Notes: generated by a model not told the origin, from the letters alone. A stretch of 13,142 nt of DNA from an uncultured Treponema sp. (GCA_937902125.1 CALDIB010000011.1:1-13142); one strand, 5' to 3'; counted from the first letter of the stretch, positions 6,667 to 12,381 are shown. Made by a program: numbers and translations.

Positions 6667-8040
6667 ATGAAAAAGTTTAGGAAAGCTTTTTTTGCCGGAG
6701 CGCTTGCGATTGCGGCCGCTTTGTCGCTTGCTAGTTGCGGCAAAAAACAGGATCGGGTTCAAATCCGTTGGTTTGTTGGTTTGGGGGCAGGTTCCGACGA
6801 ACCGACATTCGCGCCGCAAAAGGCGGTTGTTGACAAATTCAACCAATCGCAAAAGGAAATTGAGCTTGTTTTGGAAATTGTTGACAACGACCAAGCCTTT
6901 CAAACGCTCGCCACGCAAATTTCAGGAGGCAACGCTCCCGACATTGTCGGCCCTGTAGGAATTCGAGGCCGCGACAGCTTTAAGGGCGCTTGGCTTGACC
7001 TTGACCCGTTGGTAAAGGAAAACAATTTTGACCTTTCACAATTCGATCCGTCAATGGTTGAATTTTACCGCGATCCTCAAGACGGCCTTATCGGTCTTCC
7101 TTTTGGAATATATCCGTCTTACATTTACGCAAACAAAGAACTTTTTGAAGAAGCCGGAATTCCGCTTCCCCCAAAAAAATACGGCGACAAATACATTGAC
7201 GAAAACGGAAAAGAATGGACATGGGATTTTGACTGCGTTCGTCGCATTGGAATGAAACTTACAGTTGACGCAAACGGCAACGAAGCCACTTCTCCCAAGT
7301 TTGATCCAAACAACATCGCCCAGTGGGGATTTGGAATTGTTTGGGGAGACGCTCGCGGATACGGAACTTTGTTCGAGCCTGGAACTTTTGTAGGCGAAGG
7401 AAACAAGGCGCAAATTCCTTCGGCATGGTTGGACGCTTGGAAGTGGACTTACGACGGAATGTGGAAAGACCATTTCATTCCTAACGGCCCTTATGGAAGT
7501 TCTGACATTTTGTCAAACGGAAGTTGGGGCGAATCTGGAAAAATCGCCATGTTCCAATGCCATTTGTGGTATTCTGGATACGCCAAGATGGATTACCAGT
7601 GGGATGTCTATCCGATGCCGTCATACAAAGGAAAGATTACGGCAAAGATGCACGCCGACACTTTTGAAATCGCCAAGGGCTCAAAGCATCCGAAAGAGGC
7701 TTTTAAGGTTTTGACTTACCTTGTCACAAGCGCCTCTGACGATTTGTTGAAAATCTACGGCGGAATGCCCGCAATCACTTCAAAGCAGGACGGTTTCTTG
7801 GACTCATTCTTTAAAACAAGATATCCTCATGTAACTGTTGACACCGATGTAATTCAAGAAAGCGTCAAATACGCCGACAACCCCAACCATGAGTCTTGGA
7901 TGCCCAGTTTCCAAGAGGCGTCAACTTGCTACGGAGAATTTTGGGACAACCTTGTGAACAACGCCGGTTTGTCTGTTGAAGCGGAAGCGCAAAAGTTGAG
8001 AAAAAATCTTGACGCTATTTTTGCCGCCGCCAATAAGTAA
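6667..8040 (+). CDS. Carbohydrate ABC transporter solute-binding lipoprotein
   Basis: 457 residues. The signal peptide ends in a lipobox, LAS then C24, so the mature protein is a lipid-anchored binding protein at the outer face of the inner membrane. The body is an extracellular solute-binding protein of the MalE-like sugar class: GGNAPDIVGP, ANKELFEEAGIPLPP, and KHPKEAFKVLTYLV near the C-terminus are typical landmarks. It captures a sugar and delivers it to the two permeases downstream. A strong SD (AGGAGG) precedes the ATG. Many tryptophans and tyrosines (for example WKWTYDGMW) would suit stacking against sugar rings. It is the first gene of the rightward arm. It is followed by strong hairpins that could stabilise its message relative to the permease genes, as is known for malE in E. 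coli. Confidence 0.9.
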   Translation: MKKFRKAFFAGALAIAAALSLASCGKKQDRVQIRWFVGLGAGSDEPTFAPQKAVVDKFNQSQKEIELVLEIVDNDQAFQTLATQISGGNAPDIVGPVGIRGRDSFKGAWLDLDPLVKENNFDLSQFDPSMVEFYRDPQDGLIGLPFGIYPSYIYANKELFEEAGIPLPPKKYGDKYIDENGKEWTWDFDCVRRIGMKLTVDANGNEATSPKFDPNNIAQWGFGIVWGDARGYGTLFEPGTFVGEGNKAQIPSAWLDAWKWTYDGMWKDHFIPNGPYGSSDILSNGSWGESGKIAMFQCHLWYSGYAKMDYQWDVYPMPSYKGKITAKMHADTFEIAKGSKHPKEAFKVLTYLVTSASDDLLKIYGGMPAITSKQDGFLDSFFKTRYPHVTVDTDVIQESVKYADNPNHESWMPSFQEASTCYGEFWDNLVNNAGLSVEAEAQKLRKNLDAIFAAANK

Positions 8041-8045
8041 AGGGG

Positions 8046-8073
8046 ACCTCTAAAAATTGCAATTTTTAGAGGT
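8046..8073. repeat. Perfect 28-bp palindrome after the binding-protein gene
   Basis: The left half begins ACCTCTAAAAATTG (8046-8059) and the right half is its exact complement (8060-8073). In RNA it can form a 12-bp stem with a small loop. It starts 6 bases after the stop codon. The bases that follow are not T-rich, so it is more likely an RNA-stability or attenuation element, or a protein-binding palindrome, than a full terminator. Confidence 0.8.
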
Positions 8074-8090
8074 AACTCTGAAAATGCGAT

Positions 8091-8174
8091 GTTCTAAGTC
8101 GTTGTATTTCAACGACTTAGAACTCGACGGCATCTCGAAAAAATTATCTAAAACGAGTTTTTCGAGATGCCCTT
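8091..8174. repeat. Dispersed two-hairpin repeat, copy B (complete)
   Basis: Hairpin 1 has a perfect 14-bp stem: GTTCTAAGTCGTTG (8091-8104) with 8110-8123 around TATTT. Hairpin 2 has a 14-bp stem: GGCATCTCGAAAAA (8129-8142) with 8158-8171 around a 15-base loop. Positions 8099-8174 match 1-75 almost base for base. It lies in the intergenic gap between the binding protein and the permeases, which is how a REP/BIME-like element behaves. It would tend to raise binding-protein message over permease message. Confidence 0.9.
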
Positions 8175-8189
8175 TATAAAACTTAAATT

Positions 8190-8244
8190 AAGGAGGCAAT
8201 GCGGAGCGCCTTCCTCCAGGGGCGTTCCGCAACTTTTGGCTATG
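8190..8244 (+). promoter_or_regulatory. Split ribosome-binding region with an intervening hairpin
   Basis: The only good SD, AAGGAGG (8190-8196), is 45 bases before the best start ATG (8242). Between them GCGGAGCGCC (8201-8210) pairs with GGCGTTCCGC (8221-8230), 10 bp with one G-U. If folded, the SD-to-start distance shrinks to about 15 unpaired bases, still long. The loop contains CCTCC (8213-8217), complementary to the GGAGG of the SD, so a competing SD-masking pairing is possible. The closer ATG at 8199 is only 2 bases from the SD and is out of frame. Confidence 0.55.
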
Positions 8245-9165
8245 ACAAAGAAAACAATTGCCGGCGGCATTCAACGCTGGGAAAAAAAATGGGGTCTTAT
8301 TTTCATCGCGCCCTGGCTTATAGGATTCGCCGTGTTTTATTTGGGGCCAATGGTCGCCTCTTTCATCTTTTCGTTTTTTGACTACAACTTGATTCAACCA
8401 GAAGCCAGCGCTTTTGTTGGCGGCGGAAACTGGAAGCGCGCTTTTGTTGAAGATCCAATAGTGATGAAGTCTATCGCGCATATTCTTGAATACACAATGA
8501 TTTCACTTCCGATTTCATTTTGCTTTTCGCTTTTAGTGGCGGTTTTGTTGAACAACAAATATCTACTTGGAAAAAAACTTTTTCGCGCGCTTTTTTATTT
8601 GCCCAGCATGATTCCCTTTGTGGCCAGCGTATTGATTTGGCAGGGAATTATGAACGAGCAGACAGGCTGGTTCAACTTGATTTTAGGGAACCTGGGATTT
8701 CCTGGAGTAAGATGGCTTGCCAGCGCCAGATGGATTTACATTTCATACACGCTTATCGGCATTTGGGGATGCGGAAACACAATATTGATTTTTTTGGCCG
8801 GCCTTCAGGGAGTTCCAAAAGAACTTTACGAGGCTGCCACAATCGATGGCGCCAACTCTTGGCAAAGACTCAAGGCTGTGACAATTCCAATGATGACGCC
8901 TGTAATTTTTTACAATGTTTTGATAAGCGTGATAAGCCTAATGCAGTTTTTTTTGACGCCTATGGTGTTGAACAATGGAAGCGGATTTCCAAACGGAATG
9001 ACAAACTTTCCCATGGTGTATTTTTACAGGCAAGCCTTTTCGTATTTCAACATGGGATACGGCGCGGCCATCGCTTGGGTAATCTTTTTTGTGGGAATGC
9101 TTTTTACACTCATTCTTTTTGGAACCCAAAGCAAATGGGTTTATTACGCGGGAGAAAAAAAATAA
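8242..9165 (+). CDS. Carbohydrate ABC transporter permease, MalF/LplB type
   Basis: 307 residues from ATG 8242 with about six hydrophobic segments, beginning GLIFIAPWLIGFAVFY. The cytoplasmic EAA loop that contacts the ATPase is clear: KELYEAATIDGANSW with a downstream PMMTP, about residues 193-220. It forms the membrane channel together with the next gene's product. Start choice: conserved permease sequence begins near QRWEKKWG, and MTKK at 8242 is the natural N-terminus. An in-frame ATG at 8167 lies inside the dispersed repeat and would prefix repeat-derived residues, so I reject it. The gap of 201 bp to the binding-protein gene is filled with hairpins, unlike the tight 12-bp gap to the following gene. 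No ATPase gene is in the operon; such importers often share one encoded elsewhere. Confidence 0.9.
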   Translation: MTKKTIAGGIQRWEKKWGLIFIAPWLIGFAVFYLGPMVASFIFSFFDYNLIQPEASAFVGGGNWKRAFVEDPIVMKSIAHILEYTMISLPISFCFSLLVAVLLNNKYLLGKKLFRALFYLPSMIPFVASVLIWQGIMNEQTGWFNLILGNLGFPGVRWLASARWIYISYTLIGIWGCGNTILIFLAGLQGVPKELYEAATIDGANSWQRLKAVTIPMMTPVIFYNVLISVISLMQFFLTPMVLNNGSGFPNGMTNFPMVYFYRQAFSYFNMGYGAAIAWVIFFVGMLFTLILFGTQSKWVYYAGEKK

Positions 9166-9177
9166 CAGGAGATTTGT

Positions 9178-10212
9178 ATGACGCTCAAAGATTCAAAAGA
9201 AGTAAAAATAACTGTCGTTTCTATAATAACAATTTTTATTTTGGCTATGTTTTTGTTGCCGCTTATGTATGGAATTTCAGGCTCGCTCAAAAGCAAGGAG
9301 CAACTTTCCTCGCTGAATCATTCTCCTATTCCGCAGTCGCCAAAAAAATTTAATTACAAAGGAAAGGATTGCGAAGTGCTTTTGGTTCCGCAAAATGACG
9401 GAAATAAAATTCCGCTGGCCATAATAAAAAAAGGCCGCGACGAATCAGTTTTTGTAGACCCCCAAAACCTTGACGCTGGCGAAATTACATGGAGCGGAAA
9501 ATGGAGAACGTTGGAAAACGAATGGCAAAACGACTTTCAGTTTGTAAATTACAAAAAAGGCTGGCAATCCATAAACTTTTTGCGCTTGTTCAAGAACACC
9601 TTGCTTTACGCCTTGGTGACAACTTTCGGAACTTTGCTTTCTTCAACTTTGGTCGCCTACGGTTTTTCCCGATTTAATTTTCCGGGAAAGAACCAACTTT
9701 TTATTGTATTGATAGCCACAATTGTTTTGCCAAGCGCCGTCACCCTGATTCCTGTTTACACGATTTTTTACAGAATTGGTTGGGTTGGAACTTGGCTTCC
9801 ATTGATTGTTCCTCATTTTTTTGCCAACGCGTATAATGTTTTTTTGTTGCGACAGTTTATGCTGGGCATTCCAAAAGAAATGGACGAGGCGGCGCGAATT
9901 GATGGTTGCGGGCCAATCGCAACTTTATATAAAGTTTTGCTTCCGCAATGCGTTCCTTCAATTATTTCTGTAGGGCTTTTCCATTTTTTCTGGGCTTGGA
10001 ACGATTATTTCAATCCGCTTTTGTATCTAGCAGGCCATCCGGAAAAATATCCAATAAGCATTGGACTTTCTTCGTTCAGCAATATGTATTCAACGGAAAC
10101 CCATCTTGTTCAAGCGGTAAGCGTCTTGGCTTGCGTTGTCCCATTCATAATTTTTGTCGCCGCGCAAAAATTCTTTATGGAAGGCGTTGTGGTTTCCGGC
10201 GTTGAAAAATAA
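9178..10212 (+). CDS. Carbohydrate ABC transporter permease, MalG type, with periplasmic insert
   Basis: 344 residues, longer than the usual 275-300. TM1 is about residues 11-35. The other segments follow from about 141 (NTLLYALVTTFGTLLSS). The EAA loop KEMDEAARIDGCGP starts at 233. Between TM1 and TM2 an extra soluble stretch (about 42-120) contains ESVFVDPQNLDAG and a WSGKWRTLENEW block, predicted to face the periplasm. From memory a similar insert occurs in a subgroup of sugar permeases in other phyla, so it is probably a real subfamily domain and not an accident. It may help dock the binding protein. A good SD (AGGAGA) lies 12 bases or fewer after the preceding stop, showing translational coupling. 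It ends the operon. Confidence 0.9.
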   Translation: MTLKDSKEVKITVVSIITIFILAMFLLPLMYGISGSLKSKEQLSSLNHSPIPQSPKKFNYKGKDCEVLLVPQNDGNKIPLAIIKKGRDESVFVDPQNLDAGEITWSGKWRTLENEWQNDFQFVNYKKGWQSINFLRLFKNTLLYALVTTFGTLLSSTLVAYGFSRFNFPGKNQLFIVLIATIVLPSAVTLIPVYTIFYRIGWVGTWLPLIVPHFFANAYNVFLLRQFMLGIPKEMDEAARIDGCGPIATLYKVLLPQCVPSIISVGLFHFFWAWNDYFNPLLYLAGHPEKYPISIGLSSFSNMYSTETHLVQAVSVLACVVPFIIFVAAQKFFMEGVVVSGVEK

Positions 10213-10217
10213 CGTGG

Positions 10218-10533
10218 CCGCATTGCCAGTCCGCCGCGCAAGCGGCGCGTCAATGTTTCCACTAGCAAAGCGGCTCAATTAGCTTTCGGCAAACAAGCAG
10301 TTTTAGCAATGGCGACTATTTATGGTCTTTCATTGAATAGATACAGCCGCATTGCCAGTCCGCCGTGCAAGCGGCGCGTCAATATTTCCGCTAGCAAAGC
10401 GGCCCAATTAGCTTGCGGCAAACAAGCAGTTTTGGCAATGACGACTATTTATGGTCTTTCATTGAATAAACACAGCCGCATTGCCAGTCCGCCGCGAAAG
10501 CGGCGCGTCAATATTTCCGCTAGCAAAGCGGCT
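10218..10533. repeat. 129-bp tandem repeat, 2.5 units, including queH-tail sequence
   Basis: CCGCATTGCCAGTCCGCC begins at 10218, 10347 and, with the same phase, 10476. Units 1 and 2 are full length and near-identical. Unit 3 is conserved only to about 10533. Each full unit ends in CATTGAATAGATACAG, which is also present in the queH gene at 10588-10603, 128 bp after the unit-3 start. The array thus looks like duplicated queH 3' end plus flank. Each unit holds a 6-bp hairpin with a GNRA loop (10232-10247, 10361-10376, 10490-10505). It fills the 360-bp gap between the convergent permease and queH genes. The open reading frames through it are by-products of a period divisible by three. From 10534 to 10572 I see nothing else. 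Confidence 0.85.
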
Positions 10534-10572
10534 CTATCAATTTTTGTATTCACAAATTCTTTTTTCAATCTA

Positions 10573-11256
10573 TCATTTTCTGTTTTCCATTGAATAGATA
10601 CAGCCGCAATAGTCTTGGCGATACAGGCCGTATTCTTTTGAAAGCTCAAGGCTGCGCTTGTAGCCGTTCTTTTTTTTAAAGTCGCTGAAAAGAAATTTTG
10701 GAGCGCTTTGGGCGTTGTCGTCATTTTGCGCGGCCTTTTCAAGCGCGGCGCCAATTTCGTTTATTTTTTCCGCGTCCTTGTGGGGACTGATGCTAAGGGT
10801 GGTGGTGAACCAGTCAAAACCGTTTTGCCGCGCGTATTCGTAGGCCTTTTCCATTCGCAATTGGTAGCAGCGGCGGCAGCGCTCTCCCCGCTCAGGCTCG
10901 TCTTGCAAATTGTCTCTTTGGGCTTGAACGGCTTTAAAAAAATCTTCAGGCTCGTAAGCGGCTTCTTTTAAAACCGCGGCCGCCTTGGGATTTTCCGTCT
11001 TGTTCCGCTCTTTTAAAAAACGGGGCAAAAAATTTTTTAGTTCCTCAAGGCGGCGGACATATTCTTCTTTTGGATGAATGTTTGGATTGTAATAGTAAAT
11101 TGTTATGTCAAAATATTTTAAAAGAAATTCCAGCGTGTAGCTTGAACAAGGCGCGCAGCAAGCGTGCAACAATAGGCTTGGCCTTTTGGCCAAGCAAGAG
11201 TTCGCCGCCGCTATTTTGTTCAAGATGTCGTCACACATGGACTGGTATTTTTTCAT
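10573..11256 (-). CDS. queH: Epoxyqueuosine reductase QueH
   Basis: 227 residues, the usual QueH (DUF208) size. It performs the last step of queuosine synthesis in tRNA, reducing epoxyqueuosine to queuosine, with metal centres bound by cysteines. The family cysteines are all present: HACCAPC (31-37), RCRRCY (126-131) and DYCGC (215-219). NPNIHP (57-62) and TTTLSISPHKD match the conserved core. The extreme C-terminus after CGC is IYSMENRK. It is a single cytoplasmic domain. It is alone, leftward, and convergent with the transporter operon. Its last codons lie next to the 129-bp tandem array, whose units encode a related tail in the same orientation (CGCIYSMKDHK then stop). No SD precedes the ATG at 11256, and the best promoter is right against it. 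Confidence 0.92.
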   Translation of the reverse strand: MKKYQSMCDDILNKIAAANSCLAKRPSLLLHACCAPCSSYTLEFLLKYFDITIYYYNPNIHPKEEYVRRLEELKNFLPRFLKERNKTENPKAAAVLKEAAYEPEDFFKAVQAQRDNLQDEPERGERCRRCYQLRMEKAYEYARQNGFDWFTTTLSISPHKDAEKINEIGAALEKAAQNDDNAQSAPKFLFSDFKKKNGYKRSLELSKEYGLYRQDYCGCIYSMENRK

Positions 11257-11262
11257 AAAAAA

Positions 11263-11271
11263 ATTATATCA
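11263..11271 (-). promoter_or_regulatory. Extended -10 promoter of queH, probably leaderless
   Basis: On the minus strand TGATATAAT, a perfect extended -10, ends 7 bases before the ATG at 11256. The predicted start point is therefore at or next to the start codon. No convincing -35 is seen. Confidence 0.5.
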
Positions 11272-11301
11272 AAGTCAACAAAGATTTGCCATAAAAAAGC
11301 G

Positions 11302-11330
11302 TAGAAAAAAAATTATTTTTTTGGTATCAT
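11302..11330 (+). promoter_or_regulatory. Promoter of the 131-residue protein gene
   Basis: TGGTATCAT at 11322-11330 is an extended -10. A weak -35, TAGAAA at 11302-11307, lies 17 bp upstream. The predicted start point is near 11337, leaving a short leader with GGTGA before the ATG at 11351. Confidence 0.5.
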
Positions 11331-11350
11331 TTACAAAAAACGGTGAATTT

Positions 11351-11746
11351 ATGGAAATGAATTTTAAATATTGCAGAATTCAGGGAAAGGAATTCGCGGC
11401 CAACACAAAAGCGCCGAAGGGCGTGTTCAGCATGCTTCATCAAATGGTTCAACGCGGAGAAATGGAGCAAGAGGACGCGGATTTGTTCCTTGAAATAAAC
11501 GATTGGTTTGCCAACGTTCTGCCCTGGCCTCCCCAATGCAAACGGCAAGAAAAAGTAATTTGCTATTTTAAAACTGAAAATTCCCAAATGATGATGAAAA
11601 TGATAAGACCCATGCTTTGGCTTTTGGACCGCTACAAGCGCCCCTACTATGTCGTCTACACGAACACTCCAGGCGAAATCGTCTACGAAGACGAATACCA
11701 AGTGGCCGCTCAAGCCGGCGAAAACTTAGTGATAGAAGACGTTTAA
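11351..11746 (+). CDS. Conserved-looking small cytoplasmic protein, unknown function
   Basis: 131 residues from ATG 11351. I recall similar uncharacterised proteins in Treponema but cannot name a domain. Visible features: an N-terminal YCRIQGKEFAANT stretch, PKGVFSMLHQMVQRGEM, an acidic helix with ENDADL-like spacing, PWPPQC (about 55-60), then CYFKTENSQMMMKMIRPM, LDRYKRPYYVVYTNTPG and an acidic end. There is no signal peptide or membrane segment. Two cysteines and several aromatics recur. The compact, well-ordered sequence and its own promoter argue for a real gene. It is divergent from queH over a 94-bp gap and unrelated to it as far as I can see. The weak SD (GGTGA) makes the start at 11351 likely but not certain; ATG 11357 is an alternative. 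Confidence 0.75.
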   Translation: MEMNFKYCRIQGKEFAANTKAPKGVFSMLHQMVQRGEMEQEDADLFLEINDWFANVLPWPPQCKRQEKVICYFKTENSQMMMKMIRPMLWLLDRYKRPYYVVYTNTPGEIVYEDEYQVAAQAGENLVIEDV

Positions 11747-11808
11747 GCCAGCTGGTCGCCGGAGGATTAAGGCCGCCCGAAAAAACGCCGAATTTTTCAG
11801 GGCCCCTC

Positions 11809-12045
11809 TTAAGCCTGTTTTGCCAAGTTTTCCTGTTGCCGCAAATTGTCAAAAGCGTCCGCCACGGCGATGATTCTCACGATTTTTGGAATCTCGTCTT
11901 TAGCAAGTCCGTCAGTATAGCCGCTTCCGTCATAGCGCTCGTGATGGCAATGCGCTCCGGCCGCTATGTCGCTTTGAATCTTCACATCCTTAAGAATTCC
12001 ATACCCCCCCCTTTCGGCGTGGCTTTTTATGGTGTTGACAGGGTG
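11809..12045 (-). pseudogene. Remnant of an HD-GYP cyclic-di-GMP phosphodiesterase
   Basis: Minus-strand frame open for 78 codons with no start codon, stop at 11809-11811. Its translation is a recognisable HD-GYP core: HPVNTIKSHAERGGYGIL, then AHCHHERYDGSGYTDGL, then EIPKIVRIIAVADAFDNL. It keeps the late HD-GYP motifs (H-x-x-x-x-x-K-x-H, HHE-x-x-DGxGY, DAFD) that bind metal and substrate in active enzymes. The N-terminal half, including the first HD pair, is missing, because a TGA lies directly upstream at 12046-12048. After DAFDN the family continues about 60 residues, but here it runs into an unrelated 9-residue tail and a stop. It is thus cut at both ends and cannot be functional. The upstream cut coincides with GTCATTGCCGCACTTGAC, which resembles the repeat at 2441-2458. 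Functional identity of the remnant is confident; how it was cut is inference. Confidence 0.8.
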
Positions 12046-12085
12046 TCAAGTGCGGCAATGACAGAACAGCTGGCAAAAGCCGTCA

Positions 12086-12123
12086 TAAGAGGCCGCAGGT
12101 TTTTCTTGCGGCCTCTTTTTTTT
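12086..12123 (+). terminator. Strong intrinsic terminator
   Basis: AGAGGCCGCA (12088-12097) pairs with TGCGGCCTCT (12107-12116), and the stem can extend into the loop. Eight T follow (12116-12123). It faces rightward and insulates the toxin-antitoxin promoter from upstream transcription. The gene it originally served is not obvious; a TAA at 12086-12088 could be the stop of a lost reading frame. Confidence 0.85.
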
Positions 12124-12148
12124 ATGTGCAGACATTTAATGCACTGCC

Positions 12149-12176
12149 TTGATTTTTTGAGCAAAACTGATATAAT
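12149..12176 (+). promoter_or_regulatory. Promoter of the toxin-antitoxin-like pair
   Basis: TTGATT (12149-12154), 16-bp spacer, TATAAT (12171-12176) preceded by TGA, giving an extended -10. A short inverted repeat GTGCA/TGCAC (12126-12130 and 12140-12144) sits just upstream and could be an operator. The SD GAGGAGGAGG is at 12192-12201. Confidence 0.65.
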
Positions 12177-12207
12177 TTAAATATCTTTAATGAGGAGGAG
12201 GCTCAAT

Positions 12208-12381
12208 ATGGCAACATCAAGCTTAAAAAAATCTTTTGTTATCAGTTCCAAGCCGGAAGCCAGTAAGCTTGTTAAAATGTTTTCAGATTCACTTTTAAAG
12301 CCTGTAAAGACAAGGCCTGTAAATGTCACCAATGCTTCCCCTGAACTCTTAAAAGAGATTATTAATGCAAACAAGAAATAA
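12208..12381 (+). CDS. Small putative antitoxin
   Basis: 57 residues from ATG 12208, chosen because GGAGG lies 6 bases upstream; an earlier in-frame ATG at 12190 precedes this SD. The sequence is basic and hydrophilic: SLKKSFVISS, EASKLVKMFSDSL, then PVNVTNASPELLKEI and a Lys-rich end. I do not recognise a named family, and it lacks an obvious ribbon-helix-helix of the DUF1778 type. The antitoxin call rests on context: a very small gene with a strong promoter and SD, overlapping by 17 bases a GNAT gene of the toxin-like kind. The C-terminal half is the likely toxin-contacting part. Codon use here is less biased to G/C at third positions than in argA or queH, consistent with recent acquisition. 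Confidence 0.5.
   Translation: MATSSLKKSFVISSKPEASKLVKMFSDSLLKPVKTRPVNVTNASPELLKEIINANKK

Noticed and set aside
8167..8241. Earlier in-frame start for the first permease
   Set aside because: ATG 8167 lies inside the dispersed repeat, has no SD, and would add repeat-derived residues ahead of a normal permease N-terminus.
8520..9353. Rightward 277-codon frame
   Set aside because: It overlaps both permease genes in another frame, and its translation is rich in Arg, Gln and His with no membrane segments.
10218..10533. CRISPR array
   Set aside because: The whole 129-bp unit is repeated, with no unique spacers and no cas genes.
10309..10593. Rightward open frame with internal repeats
   Set aside because: It exists because the 129-bp repeat period is a multiple of three; there is no SD, and the repeat phase is explained by queH-tail duplication.
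11617..12180. Long rightward open frame of 187 codons
   Set aside because: It overlaps the supported 131-residue gene and is antisense to the HD-GYP remnant; its translation is arginine- and proline-rich and low in coding character.
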